Shown piece by piece: positions 17,069 through 26,824 of a DNA stretch of 64,000 nucleotides. Every line of letters begins with the position of its first letter. Within the stretch, counting starts at the first letter, position 1. A model generated the notes under the pieces. The model saw only the letters and a program-made list of their open reading frames with translations. It was not told the DNA's origin and did not search any database. This DNA comes from JBHIKY01 sp042139015 (GTDB lineage Bacteria; Bacillota; Bacilli; Bacillales; Marinococcaceae): assembly GCF_042139015.1 (NCBI RefSeq), contig NZ_JBHIKY010000013.1, positions 34,315-98,314 of the forward strand, given 5' to 3'. The position numbers and the translations under genes are program-made.

Positions 17069-18382
17069 ATGAGTCAGCATATCGGTGGGGGAAAGTTATT
17101 TTCATTAGGACTTCAGCATGTCTTAGCAATGTATGCGGGGGCAATTCTCGTTCCGCTGCTCGTCGGGCGCGCTTTAAATTTAACCCCGACGCAATTGTCA
17201 TACCTGGTAGCAATAGATTTACTAACGTGCGGGGTTGCGACCATTATTCAAGCGTGGAAAACAAAATATCTCGGCATTGGGCTGCCAGTTATGCTCGGTA
17301 GTTCATTTGTAGCCGTCACGCCTATGATCGGTATCGGAAGCCAGTACGGCATTCAAGCGATCTACGGAGCCATCATCTCAGCCGGGGTTTTTATTATCGT
17401 ATTTGCGACGGCCTTTGGAAAAATTGTAAAGTTATTTCCACCCGTGGTCACTGGTACTGTCGTGGCAATAATCGGCCTTTCACTTATCCCGACCGGTGTT
17501 ACAAATATGGCAGGTGGCAGCGGCAGCAGCAACTTTGGCTCTATGGAAAATCTCTTACTCTCCTTTGGAGTATTATTTCTCATTTTACTTCTGAATCGTT
17601 TTTTCCGTGGGTTTACCCGTGCCTTATCTGTTCTAATTGGAATTATCGGCGGAACGGCAGCAGCCTTTGTTATGGGGAGAGTGGATCTATCTGAGGCAGG
17701 AGAAGCTTCCTGGATTTTAACTCCACAGATTTTTTATTTTGGAGTTCCAACGTTTGAACTCGCTCCGATCATAACAATGATTATTGTCGGCATGGTCATT
17801 GTCGTTGAATCTACCGGTGTGTTTTTTGCCTTAGGAAAAGTTTGTAACCAGAAAATTCATGAAAAAGACTTGAGCCGCGGCTACAGAGCAGAAGGGCTCG
17901 CAATTCTACTCGGTGGTTTTTTTAACGCTTTTCCTTACAATACCTTTGCACAGAATGTTGGCCTTGTAGAGCTTTCCGGAGTGAAAACGCGCAATGTCAT
18001 TATAACGGCAGGAGGTATTCTCATCTTTCTCGGTTTTATCCCGAAGATTGCAGCCCTTGCCACAGCCATCCCCACTCCTGTACTCGGTGGTGCAACAGTC
18101 GTCATGTTCGACATGGTCGTTGCTTCCGGTATCAGAATGCTCGGTGCGGTGGATTTGAATAATCATTACAACCTGCTTACGGTAGCCTGCTCAATATCCT
18201 TGAGTGTAGGTGCCACCTTCGTTCCGGAATTGTTCTCGAGTCTTCCGGAAGGAATCAGAATCATCGTAAGCGACGGAGTAATCACAGGCAGTCTGGCAGC
18301 AATTTCACTAAATTTATTTTTTACATTCCGGTCCCGCCAGCCTGCTTTTTCTATTCAGCAAAGCAAGGCAAAGGAAGCCTGA
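17069..18382 (+). CDS. NCS2-family uric acid/xanthine permease (PucJ/PucK type)
   Basis: 437 aa, about fourteen membrane spans. Family motifs: LGLQHVLAMYAGAILVPLLVG at the N-terminus, GLPVMLGSSFVAVTPMI, VVTGTVVAIIGLSLIP, VVESTGVFFALG and GFFNAFPYNTFAQNVGLVELSGVKTR, with the substrate-binding Glu in VESTG and the NVGL signature of NAT/NCS2 carriers. ATG 17069 follows GAGGGGAG. The urate oxidase gene pucL follows 19 bases downstream, so urate or xanthine uptake is the likely role; PucJ and PucK cannot be told apart here. Confidence 0.85.
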   Translation: MSQHIGGGKLFSLGLQHVLAMYAGAILVPLLVGRALNLTPTQLSYLVAIDLLTCGVATIIQAWKTKYLGIGLPVMLGSSFVAVTPMIGIGSQYGIQAIYGAIISAGVFIIVFATAFGKIVKLFPPVVTGTVVAIIGLSLIPTGVTNMAGGSGSSNFGSMENLLLSFGVLFLILLLNRFFRGFTRALSVLIGIIGGTAAAFVMGRVDLSEAGEASWILTPQIFYFGVPTFELAPIITMIIVGMVIVVESTGVFFALGKVCNQKIHEKDLSRGYRAEGLAILLGGFFNAFPYNTFAQNVGLVELSGVKTRNVIITAGGILIFLGFIPKIAALATAIPTPVLGGATVVMFDMVVASGIRMLGAVDLNNHYNLLTVACSISLSVGATFVPELFSSLPEGIRIIVSDGVITGSLAAISLNLFFTFRSRQPAFSIQQSKAKEA

Positions 18383-18401
18383 CTACAGAGAAAGGAGCGA
18401 A

Positions 18402-19856
18402 ATGAAAATGACGACGTTGTCCAGATTAAACGAATTGAACAATATCGAATTTACGAAAGAGCTTGGTGATATATTTGAACACTCTCCATGGGTTGCAGAA
18501 AAAACTTTTGCCTTTCGCCCTTTTTATTCAGTAGAGGCTCTGCTTAGAGTAATGACAGATGTCGTCGAAACAAGCAGTCATGAAGAGAAGCTTCGTCTTC
18601 TCCGTTCCCATCCTCAGCTCGGGTCAAATAAAAAAATGAGTCCGGTCTCGGTAAACGAGCAGCAGTCAGCCGGACTGCAAGAACTGACAGAGAATGAATT
18701 TCAACAGTTTCTGTCACTGAATGACAGCTATTATGATAAGTTCGGTTTCCCGTTTATTCTTGCTGTGAAAGGCAGGTCAAAAAAAGAAATTTATAGCAAT
18801 TTAAAGGACAGAACTGTCAATTCCTTCGACTATGAATTCAAACAGGCACTGTCGGAGGTTTATAAAATTGCCAGTATCCGGCTTGAAGATAAAATGGAAA
18901 AGGAGCTGCAGCAAATGCCAGAAGAACAACATCCACGCATCATGTCTTACGGAAAAGGTGATGTGTTCGCTTATCGTACATTTATGCCGCCGCTCACCGG
19001 GGTGAAAAAAATACCTGAATCTGACTTCGATGGCAGAAGCAATACTATTTTCGGTGTAAGCGTCTCGATGGAAATCAGTGGCCAAGGGTTTCTTCCTTCA
19101 TTCACTAAAGGAGATAACAGTTTAGTCGTTGCGACAGATTCGATGAAAAATTTTGTCCAGAAGCATTTAGGGAGCTATGAAGGGACAACAATAGAAGGGT
19201 TTTTACTTTTTACCGGCAGGGCTTTTCTCAATAAATACGAGCACGTTGATACATTAAAAATGTCTGCGGAAAACCTGCCGTTTGAAGCTGCCGCCGCTTT
19301 GAAGGATAATAGGCACGCGAAAAGTGGTCTCGTATTTAAAAAATCTCGGAATGAACAGTCCGGTGCGAGTATAGAGCTCGTCCGCAGCGGTAAAACGATC
19401 GAAATTATCAAACAAACCAGTGAAATCAGCGGGCTGCAGCTTGTTAAGGTGCAGGGAAACTCGTTTACCGGATTTATCCGTGATGAATATACCACACTGC
19501 CGGAAGACAGCAATCGTCCCTTGTTTATCTACCTGGCGATAAGCTGGGAATATGAAAATAAGGAGGATGCATCTGGGGAATATCATCAGAACTACGCAGC
19601 CGCAGAACAGATTAAGGATATCGCAGCAGTCGTGTTCGATGAAGAGGTGACACCTTCGATCCAGCATCTTATTTTCCAGATAGGAAGGCGGGTCCTAGAG
19701 AGATTTCCACAGCTGCGCCAGATCACATTTCAATCACAGAACCGAACGTGGGACACTGTAATTGAAGAAATTCCGTTAACTGAGGGAAAGGTCTACACCG
19801 AACCGCGGCTGCCATTTGGCTTCCAGCATTTTTCGGTAACCAAGGAAGATTTATAA
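18402..19856 (+). CDS. pucL: Bifunctional OHCU decarboxylase/urate oxidase
   Basis: 484 aa, two fused domains. Residues 1-165 are the 2-oxo-4-hydroxy-4-carboxy-5-ureidoimidazoline decarboxylase (LLRSHPQLGSNKKMS, FGFPFILAVKGRSKKEI). Residues about 180-484 are uricase (MSYGKGDVFAYRT, ATDSMKNFVQKHL, GLVFKKSRNEQSG and the C-terminal YTEPRLPFGFQHFSV). It carries out the first and third steps from urate to S-allantoin, with PucM in between. AAAGGAG precedes ATG 18402. The 13-base gap to pucM indicates one operon. Confidence 0.95.
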   Translation: MKMTTLSRLNELNNIEFTKELGDIFEHSPWVAEKTFAFRPFYSVEALLRVMTDVVETSSHEEKLRLLRSHPQLGSNKKMSPVSVNEQQSAGLQELTENEFQQFLSLNDSYYDKFGFPFILAVKGRSKKEIYSNLKDRTVNSFDYEFKQALSEVYKIASIRLEDKMEKELQQMPEEQHPRIMSYGKGDVFAYRTFMPPLTGVKKIPESDFDGRSNTIFGVSVSMEISGQGFLPSFTKGDNSLVVATDSMKNFVQKHLGSYEGTTIEGFLLFTGRAFLNKYEHVDTLKMSAENLPFEAAAALKDNRHAKSGLVFKKSRNEQSGASIELVRSGKTIEIIKQTSEISGLQLVKVQGNSFTGFIRDEYTTLPEDSNRPLFIYLAISWEYENKEDASGEYHQNYAAAEQIKDIAAVVFDEEVTPSIQHLIFQIGRRVLERFPQLRQITFQSQNRTWDTVIEEIPLTEGKVYTEPRLPFGFQHFSVTKEDL

Positions 19857-19869
19857 AGGGGGGTCTATA

Positions 19870-20223
19870 GTGAAAGGACTCACTACTCATATTCTCGATT
19901 TGACTCACGGAAAACCTGCCGCTGATGTCACAATTCAGCTTTCACGTATTACAGACTACGGATCTGTCTTGTTAAAAGAAGTCATCACAAACAGCGACGG
20001 ACGCTTAGATAATGTATTGCTTACTGGTGACGATGCAGAAGCCGGGGAGTATGAAATGCTTTTTTATATCGGAGATTATTTTTACGATCAAGGAACCATC
20101 GCCACTGATCCTCCATTTTTAGATAAAGTAGCGGTGAGATTTGGTCTTTCTGATCCGAACAGCCATTACCACGTGCCGCTGCTCGTTTCTCCATGGGGGT
20201 ATCAGGTATACCGGGGGAGCTGA
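19870..20223 (+). CDS. pucM: 5-hydroxyisourate hydrolase (transthyretin-like)
   Basis: 117 aa, the usual length. Opens with LTTHILDLTHGKPAADV (catalytic His in the first strand), contains RFGLSDPNSHYHVPLLVSPWGY and ends with the family signature YRGS. GTG start after a GGGG-rich ribosome binding site. Converts 5-hydroxyisourate from PucL to OHCU, which the N-terminal half of PucL then decarboxylates. Confidence 0.95.
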   Translation: MKGLTTHILDLTHGKPAADVTIQLSRITDYGSVLLKEVITNSDGRLDNVLLTGDDAEAGEYEMLFYIGDYFYDQGTIATDPPFLDKVAVRFGLSDPNSHYHVPLLVSPWGYQVYRGS

Positions 20224-20928
20224 ATGGGGATCTATTTGCCTGCTGTCAAAATATAGATGACGGCTGGCTTTTCAATGCAGTTTCATCATTCCTTCCTTTT
20301 CCCTATGACGAATAGCAGAGACCTGCAACACAGTCCCCCATTTCGTCATTTGATTACTTAACTTCACTTTTCCGCCTTATAAATCTCCGGACTCATCAGC
20401 TCAAAATAATTAAAATAAAAAAATTGGAAGAGATTGCAAAATTTTTTTATTTATGTTTTAGTTATCTTATGCATACATGTAATAGAATTTGATTAATAAA
20501 TTTTTAGTTGTCCGAACATGAAAAAGAGAGGAAGTGAGTGATAACACTGAAAAGATAATTATCGAAAATGACATTGCTCCATACCTCACACCACGTCGCT
20601 CAAAGAGGATACTTTGACAGGTACGTCTCTGCCAAGCAGATCTCCCCACGAACCCACATAACTGTGAATAGCGGCAAACTCCCACAAAAATTCGCTTCAA
20701 AATGACTTTTTACCAAGTTTTATTATCTAACTAGATGGTTTATGTATGCAAAGAGTTCTCATGGCAGTACAATTTTAAAAGGAATTCTCTGTTTATAATT
20801 TTAATATTTTGAATATAACTATTATTTTGATAATTAATACATACAGCAAAGGTTGTTCTGCCAAATAAGTTGTTTTTAAAAATGAAACCGCTTTCAACAA
20901 TTCTTAGTAATGAATTTGGAGGTAAAAA
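20224..20928. other. AT-rich intergenic region before the sugar ABC importer
   Basis: 705 bases with no convincing gene. An inverted repeat, ATGACGAA/TTTCGTCAT, near 20304-20350 might end pucM transcription. On the minus strand around 20585-20700 a 36-codon frame between two stops reads protein-like (EFLWEFAAIHSYVGSWGD...), possibly a gene relic that I cannot identify. The last 50 bases hold a cre site and the ribosome binding site of the importer operon. Confidence 0.5.
20883..20896. promoter_or_regulatory. cre site (CcpA) before the first sugar importer
   Basis: TGAAACCGCTTTCA matches the consensus TGWAANCGNTNWCA at all 14 positions. It lies 33 bases before the start of the binding-protein gene. 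Confidence 0.8.
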
Positions 20929-22194
20929 ATGAAAAAAGCTACCGCGTTTTTATTCAGTATGATTTTCACTTTATCGTTAGCGGCTTGCCAAAGTCCAGAA
21001 GAACAACAAGAAATAACAGTCTGGAGTTTTACGGATGAGGCTGAATATGTGGTGGAATCTTTTTTAGAAGAGAATCCTGAGGCAAAGATTGATTTTCAAT
21101 TTATCCCTGCCAGCCAATATGAAACTAAACTGCGTTCTGCATTATCCACTGGCATTCGTGCTCCTGATGTCTTTGCTTTAGAGGCAGCCTATGTTCGCAA
21201 ATTTATTGACCATCCGTCATTAGAGCCTTTAAGTGGTGCACCTTATCATGGTGATGATCTGGTTGAAGATCATTATGATTACATACAAGAAACGGAGAGA
21301 GATTTCGACGGAGAGCTACGCACTGTTGCATACCAGGGAACGACTGGTGGATTTTATTTTCGCAGAGATCTAACCGAAAAATATCTAGGAACAAGTGACC
21401 CAGTTGAAGTTGGTGATCTAATTAACTCATGGGATGATGTTTTTGAGATAGGGGAGATAGTATTTGAAGAAAGCAACGGAGAAGTTACAGTACTGCCAAA
21501 TGTAAGTGCTATCTCGGAAGTTCAAAATGCCCGTGTTTCACAGCCATGGGTAGTAGATGATGAACTTGTTATTGACCAAGAAAAAAAAGAAGCTCTTAAT
21601 TTAGTAGATCAAGCTCTTGAGTCAAACTCCTTGGCCATGTTAGATAGCTGGTCACCAGGATGGGTAAATTCAATGCAGGAAGGGTCCGTTATGTTTTATC
21701 CAGCTCCGTCATGGTTTTTGAATCACGTATTACAATCAAACGCACCTGAGACTAGCGGTCAATGGGGACTGGCTAGCGGTCCTGCCGCCTTTAGTGGAGG
21801 GGGAACCTTTTATTCCATTTATTCTGAGGGTGATAACAAAGATTTAGCCTGGGAATTTGTAAAATATTATGGATTTAATGAAGATTTTTTACAAGAATTA
21901 GCAAAAGATGAAGAATATTACACAAGTCACCGGGAGGCAAATGATGGGGTGGCAGAAGAGATTTCAAGCGATTTTTTGGATGGGCAAAATTACTTTGAAT
22001 TTTTTAACGAAGAATCAGAAAACGTAGATTCTGTTGTACGAACATCTTTTGATGGAAATATTGAAGAAATATTCGTTGATTTATTAGGTTCTTACGCAAG
22101 AGGCAATTTTGATTCCCAAGAAGCTTTTTGGGAACGGTTTAAAAGTGATGTTGTGACTTACTATCCTGAACTGACAATAAATGAAGAAGAATAA
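20929..22194 (+). CDS. Sugar ABC transporter substrate-binding lipoprotein
   Basis: 421 aa. Lipoprotein signal peptide with lipobox LAAC (Cys near residue 20), then a family 1 extracellular solute-binding fold: ITVWSFTDEAE after the signal, DVFALEAAYVRKF, and GGGTFYSIYSEGDNKDLAWEFVKYY towards the end. The mature protein is rich in Asp and Glu. Two permease genes follow directly, but no ATPase or glycosidase, so the sugar is not known and a shared MsmX-type ATPase is expected to drive uptake. Codon choice looks more A/T-rich than in the flanking puc genes. Preceded by a perfect cre site. Confidence 0.85.
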   Translation: MKKATAFLFSMIFTLSLAACQSPEEQQEITVWSFTDEAEYVVESFLEENPEAKIDFQFIPASQYETKLRSALSTGIRAPDVFALEAAYVRKFIDHPSLEPLSGAPYHGDDLVEDHYDYIQETERDFDGELRTVAYQGTTGGFYFRRDLTEKYLGTSDPVEVGDLINSWDDVFEIGEIVFEESNGEVTVLPNVSAISEVQNARVSQPWVVDDELVIDQEKKEALNLVDQALESNSLAMLDSWSPGWVNSMQEGSVMFYPAPSWFLNHVLQSNAPETSGQWGLASGPAAFSGGGTFYSIYSEGDNKDLAWEFVKYYGFNEDFLQELAKDEEYYTSHREANDGVAEEISSDFLDGQNYFEFFNEESENVDSVVRTSFDGNIEEIFVDLLGSYARGNFDSQEAFWERFKSDVVTYYPELTINEEE

Positions 22195-22204
22195 GGAGAC
22201 TACT

Positions 22205-23116
22205 ATGTATGCAAATAGGGTTAATAAAGGAAACTATGGCTATTTCTTTGTGGCACCATTTTTTATAGTTTTTTTGTTATTTGGGTTGTACCCAATTTTA
22301 TATTCTTTTTATTTGAGTCTAACAAATTGGGATGGACTAAATAATCCGGAATTTATTGGTTTAGCAAATTATTCCCGTGCATTCGTTGATCCTTTGTTTC
22401 TGAAATCCCTTTTCAATACATTTTTTATTTGGTCCGTCTCTGTTATTCCCCAGTTAACTATTAGTCTTATCCTGGCAGTCATATTAAATAATCGATTCCT
22501 TAAAGGAAAAGATTTTTTTAGAGCAGTGTATTTTTTCCCGAATATAGTGACTGCTGCATCACTAGGTCTCTTAGTCAGCTTAATGTTTGACTGGCAGACT
22601 GGGAGTGTCAATCAATTTTTAATGTCAGTGGGAGTGATCGACAGTGCCGTTGATTGGAAAAACAATCCCCTGTTTATGCAAATTCTTGTTTCATCCATCC
22701 TTTTCTTTCAATATTTCGGATATTCAATGCTGATTTATATTGCAGGTTTACAAGGCATTTCACCTGAATTCGAAGAATCCGCACGCGTAGATGGTGCATC
22801 AAAAACCCAAATATTTTTCAAAATAACAATCCCTCTATTAAAACCAATTATTATTTTTCAAGTTATTACGTCGCTGATAGGCGGTGTGCAAATTTTTGAT
22901 CAACCATATATGTTAACGGAGGGGTCTGGAGCACCTGATAATGCGACTCTTACAAGTGTTATGTACTTATATCGTACTGCCTTTGAACAAGGTAGATTTG
23001 GTTATGGAGCTACGATTGCTTTTTGCTTGTTTATCATTATCGTAACCTTGTCGTCTTTGTCATATTTAATTGCAAGAGAACGCAGCCGAAGCAAAATTTC
23101 TCTAAAGGAGAATTAA
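22205..23116 (+). CDS. Sugar ABC transporter permease, MalF/UgpA type
   Basis: 303 aa, six membrane segments. The cytoplasmic EAA loop is visible as EFEESARVDGASKTQIFFKI. The frame opens at 22181 inside the previous gene, but ATG 22205 follows AAGGAG by six bases and is preferred. It pairs with the next gene to form the membrane channel of the importer. Confidence 0.85.
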   Translation: MYANRVNKGNYGYFFVAPFFIVFLLFGLYPILYSFYLSLTNWDGLNNPEFIGLANYSRAFVDPLFLKSLFNTFFIWSVSVIPQLTISLILAVILNNRFLKGKDFFRAVYFFPNIVTAASLGLLVSLMFDWQTGSVNQFLMSVGVIDSAVDWKNNPLFMQILVSSILFFQYFGYSMLIYIAGLQGISPEFEESARVDGASKTQIFFKITIPLLKPIIIFQVITSLIGGVQIFDQPYMLTEGSGAPDNATLTSVMYLYRTAFEQGRFGYGATIAFCLFIIIVTLSSLSYLIARERSRSKISLKEN

Positions 23117-23117
23117 T

Positions 23118-23996
23118 ATGAATACAAACGACATCAAAACTACATTAAACAGACCAGGTCAGTTGGATGAATTAAAGAAACAAAAGATTTCACACGCCAT
23201 ACTCTACACTATTTTAATTTTGTTAGCAGCTGTATGCTTATTTCCATTTTATTTAATGATAATGTACTCAACTCATGATAATGTCGATATAGCTTCTAGG
23301 TTTTTGGTGCTGCCAGGGGAACATTTGATTAATAATTTCACCCGTATGATTGAAAACGTTAATATTTTTAGAGGGTTTATGAATAGTCTCATTATTTCTG
23401 GTGGGTCTACTGCATTAACTTTATACTTTGGAGGGATGACAGCGTATGGTTTTTCAAAATTTAGATTTAAACTAAATAATGTACTGTTTCTATTTATGTT
23501 AGCGACAATGATGATACCTGCGCAGCTATCGTTAATTGGGAGTTATCGTTGGTTGGGAATGATTGGTTTATTGGATTCTCATGCCGCCATTATATTACCT
23601 GCCGCAGCCAACACCTTTGCTGTTTTCTTTATGAAACAATTTATTGATGGGAGCGTCCCAGATGAAGTACTTGAATCAGCCCGAATTGATGGAGCAGGAG
23701 AATTTAGAATTTTTAACCGTATCATTCTGCCAATGATAGTTCCAGCTCTTTCTACCATTGGAATTTTTACTTTTATAGGATCATGGAACAATTTTATAAG
23801 TCCCCTTGTATTATTATTCTCAGAGGAAAAATACCCGCTGCCAGTGTTAGTGGCAATGATTCAAGGATACTATAATACTGATTATGGTTTAATGTACTTA
23901 GGTGTAGCTTTATCTGTGGTTCCCATTATTATTGTTTTTTCAATTCTTTCCAAACGTATTATGGGAAGTGTTTCAATTGGCGCTGTCAAAGGTTAG
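23118..23996 (+). CDS. Sugar ABC transporter permease, MalG/UgpE type
   Basis: 292 aa, six membrane segments. The EAA loop reads EVLESARIDGAGEFRIFNRI, and the C-terminus SVSIGAVKG is typical of MalG-type subunits. AAAGGAG precedes the ATG, and only one base separates it from the preceding stop. No ATPase gene follows; a terminator lies just downstream. Confidence 0.85.
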   Translation: MNTNDIKTTLNRPGQLDELKKQKISHAILYTILILLAAVCLFPFYLMIMYSTHDNVDIASRFLVLPGEHLINNFTRMIENVNIFRGFMNSLIISGGSTALTLYFGGMTAYGFSKFRFKLNNVLFLFMLATMMIPAQLSLIGSYRWLGMIGLLDSHAAIILPAAANTFAVFFMKQFIDGSVPDEVLESARIDGAGEFRIFNRIILPMIVPALSTIGIFTFIGSWNNFISPLVLLFSEEKYPLPVLVAMIQGYYNTDYGLMYLGVALSVVPIIIVFSILSKRIMGSVSIGAVKG

Positions 23997-24026
23997 TTAA
24001 AATTGTTTAAACGGTTCCAGGTAAAA

Positions 24027-24075
24027 TGTCATGGAGGGAGCGGAGGCATTCTAGACCGCTGGAATGCCGATGACA
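24027..24075 (-). terminator. Terminator of the pucA-E operon
   Basis: Outer stem TGTCAT/ATGACA and inner stem GGCATTC/GAATGCC; on the minus strand the structure is followed by TTTTACC. It starts six bases after the pucE stop codon. Confidence 0.55.
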
Positions 24076-24079
24076 CTAA

Positions 24080-24115
24080 GTCACTGCCTGCATCCGGAAG
24101 CAGTGGCTTTTTTTA
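24080..24115 (+). terminator. Terminator of the sugar importer operon
   Basis: Stem GTCACTGC/GCAGTGGC followed by eight T on the plus strand. It overlaps the last codons of the convergent pucE gene. Confidence 0.7.
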
Positions 24116-24593
24116 CGGCACGAATTATTCCCGTATAGCCGGTACACCGGCATAGATTACCAGACAGTCCTTCTGCAATTTGTTCCTCTGAAGGTTCAGG
24201 ATGTTCTGCAAGAAGAGCTTTTACCGCCATAACCATCCCAGGAGTACAATACCCGCACTGGAAGCCGCCCTTTTGTAAGAATGCTTCCTGAACTGGATCC
24301 ACGTTCCCATTGCCAGTTCCTTCGATAGTAGTAATAGATGTTTCATTTGCCTGGTAGGCCAAAACTAGACAGGAGTTAATCAATTTTCCATTCATAAGTA
24401 CCGAACACGCTCCACAACGGCCGATTCCACACGAAATTTTTGTGCCCGTTAATTCCAGGGAAGCTCGGAGGATATCAACAAGACGATCTGCCGGGGCTGC
24501 TTTCACTTCTACAGGCTGGTCATTTATCGAGAATCGAATATTATTTAAGGAAGCATTCTCCTCTGTTACAATTTCCCTGCTGTCTTTTTCCAT
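24081..24593 (-). CDS. pucE: Xanthine dehydrogenase, 2Fe-2S iron-sulfur subunit
   Basis: 170 aa. Plant-type 2Fe-2S motif CGIGRCGACSVLMNGKLINSC (about residues 55-76), then the second cluster domain with GGFQCGYCTPGM and NLCRCTGYTGII. These carry electrons from the molybdenum site to FAD. The ATG overlaps the 3' end of pucD by 28 bases. Last gene of the operon, as in B. subtilis pucABCDE. Confidence 0.9.
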   Translation of the reverse strand: MEKDSREIVTEENASLNNIRFSINDQPVEVKAAPADRLVDILRASLELTGTKISCGIGRCGACSVLMNGKLINSCLVLAYQANETSITTIEGTGNGNVDPVQEAFLQKGGFQCGYCTPGMVMAVKALLAEHPEPSEEQIAEGLSGNLCRCTGYTGIIRAVKKATASGCRQ

Positions 24594-26824
24594 GGATGTT
24601 CCCCCTTATTCATTACCTCACTGAGCAGTATTTCAGGATGGATCGGTAATTTCGCTGTCCAAAATCCAGCAGCATTATGAATGGCTTTCGTAATCGCTGG
24701 TGCAACTGCTACGGTGCCGATTTCTCCGACTCCTCTGGGACCATAACTGTCTCCTTTTTCCAGCTTTTCTATGGCATGAACATTTATTTCAAACGGTACA
24801 TCAGAGATACCTGGTATTATATACGTATCAAGATTTTCCGTCGTATATCTGCCCTCAAGCATAAACGCATCTTCCATAAGGGTATATCCTAACGCCATGA
24901 TTCCGCCGCCTTCTACCTGCCCCTTATATCCAAGATCGTTTACAACCGGTCCCGCAGAAACAGCCTGGTCTAATCGAAGCACCTTTACCATTCCGGTTAA
25001 CAAATCTACTTCCACCTCGGCTCTGACGGCTGCAAAGGTATATAAAAAATGACCTCCATCTACCTCGTCCGGAGTAGTTGGAAAATCAAAGGAAGTAGTA
25101 ACAGAAATCAACTCTTCAGACTGTAAGGCATACGCCAGTTCCTTCAATGAAAGCACCATTGTACTTTTTTGGTAAAATCCGCCTTTTCCCAATTTTAATT
25201 CATGCGGAGAAATCTTCATTAGTTGTCCCGCTTTTTCCGAAAGCTGTTTTAGAAAATGATGCTTCATCCGCTCGACCGCATGCCAGACCATGCTCGTTCC
25301 ACGCGAGGCAGTAGTCGAACCAGATACAGGAACCTTATCAGTATCACCAATACTGATCATTAGATCCTCCGCGTCACAGCCCAGTTCAGATGTAACAATT
25401 GTTTCGATGACTGCTAATATCCCCTGGCCTGCTTCCTCAAAACCAAAGGCTGCTTCAATTTTACCGTTTTCCGTAAGAGCCAGCCTTCCTCCTGCCGGGT
25501 CAAGCCTGCCATAGCCCAGGCCGCCTCCATGCATCGCGATAGCAATGCCGCTGCCTGTTTTTTTACAAATAGAGGACGAAGCAGTGGCGTCCCCAGGTTG
25601 ATAACGTTCAATTTCCTCAAGCACATGCACAGCCCCGTTCGTTGGTGCAACCTTCTGTCCGAGCGGACCCGGATCATTTTTGTGTCTCAGATTTCTTTTC
25701 CGCATTTCTACAGGGTGGATTTGAAGTTTTTCAGCAATGCGATCGATCTGTCCTTCGATAGCAAACGTTATTTGGTTACCTCCAAAGCCTCTAAATTCCC
25801 CCGCCACCCCGTTATTCGTAAAGACAGAAAGGCCCTTTACCTGGACATTTGGAATTCGATACGGACCGCAGGAGTGTTCCACGGCAAAATCAAGAATGGC
25901 TGGGCCTAAGGTGGAATAAGCTCCGGTATCAGCCACAATTCGTACATCGTGAGCTACTATTTTTCCAGCGGCGTCCGTTCCAGTTTTCATGGTGATTTTC
26001 ATGGGATGCCGTTTAATTCCTGAGATTACCGACTCTTTTCTAGTTTGATGAATTTGTACCGGCCTTCCGCTTTTTATAGCTAAGAGTGCCGCATACGGCT
26101 GGACGTTCAATTCATCCTTTCCTCCAAATGAACCTCCCATAGGACTGGAAACAACCCGGATTAACTCTTCAGGTACCGCTAGAATACGAGAAAGCTGAAA
26201 CTGATCTTTAAAGCCGTGCTGAGTTCCCATAAAAACTGTTATGCCACCGTCAGATTCGGGGACAATCACTCCCCCTTCTGTTTCCATATACGTATGCATC
26301 TGCCTGGGAAGCTCGTAGGTTTCTTCTATTATTACGTTACAGCGGGAAAACTCCCGCTCCGGATTGCCGCTTCTATGACCGGCACGATGAAGGATATTGC
26401 CGCCAGGGTGCAGCTTCAGAGCATCCGGCTGCATGCTTTTTTCCGGATCATCCAAAATAGGAAGAATCTTATATTCTACTTCTATTAACATAAGTGCTTC
26501 CTCTGCAATTGCAGTAGTTTCAGCTGCTACTGCTGCGATCGCGTCCCCGACATACCGCACTCTGTCATCACACAGTACCGGCTGATCAGGTATAATGATA
26601 CCGTACCCATTTACTCCTGGGACATCCTGGTGGGTGACAACCGCATGCACTCCATCAAGCTGTTCAGCACGAGTCACTGACAAACTTTTAATCTCTGCGT
26701 GAGGGTAGGCACTTCTTAGAATTTTTCCATAAAGCATCCCTGGAAAACGGATATCTGTCAGGTATTTTAAATTCCCAGTAACCTTTGGTTTCCCATCCGG
26801 TCTTGTTGATTTCGTCTTTTTCAT
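24566..26824 (-). CDS. pucD: Xanthine dehydrogenase, molybdopterin-binding subunit
   Basis: 752 aa. N-terminal hammerhead domain (KVTGNLKYLTDIRFPGMLYG) followed by the molybdenum cofactor domains: SPMGGSFGGKDELNVQPYAALLA, EFRGFGGNQITFAIEGQID, and GEIGTVAVAPAITKAIHNAAG with the base Glu of the catalytic site near the C-terminus (PRGVGEIG). Oxidises hypoxanthine and xanthine to urate. ATG 26824 overlaps the pucC stop by four bases. Confidence 0.9.
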   Translation of the reverse strand: MKKTKSTRPDGKPKVTGNLKYLTDIRFPGMLYGKILRSAYPHAEIKSLSVTRAEQLDGVHAVVTHQDVPGVNGYGIIIPDQPVLCDDRVRYVGDAIAAVAAETTAIAEEALMLIEVEYKILPILDDPEKSMQPDALKLHPGGNILHRAGHRSGNPEREFSRCNVIIEETYELPRQMHTYMETEGGVIVPESDGGITVFMGTQHGFKDQFQLSRILAVPEELIRVVSSPMGGSFGGKDELNVQPYAALLAIKSGRPVQIHQTRKESVISGIKRHPMKITMKTGTDAAGKIVAHDVRIVADTGAYSTLGPAILDFAVEHSCGPYRIPNVQVKGLSVFTNNGVAGEFRGFGGNQITFAIEGQIDRIAEKLQIHPVEMRKRNLRHKNDPGPLGQKVAPTNGAVHVLEEIERYQPGDATASSSICKKTGSGIAIAMHGGGLGYGRLDPAGGRLALTENGKIEAAFGFEEAGQGILAVIETIVTSELGCDAEDLMISIGDTDKVPVSGSTTASRGTSMVWHAVERMKHHFLKQLSEKAGQLMKISPHELKLGKGGFYQKSTMVLSLKELAYALQSEELISVTTSFDFPTTPDEVDGGHFLYTFAAVRAEVEVDLLTGMVKVLRLDQAVSAGPVVNDLGYKGQVEGGGIMALGYTLMEDAFMLEGRYTTENLDTYIIPGISDVPFEINVHAIEKLEKGDSYGPRGVGEIGTVAVAPAITKAIHNAAGFWTAKLPIHPEILLSEVMNKGEHPWKKTAGKL

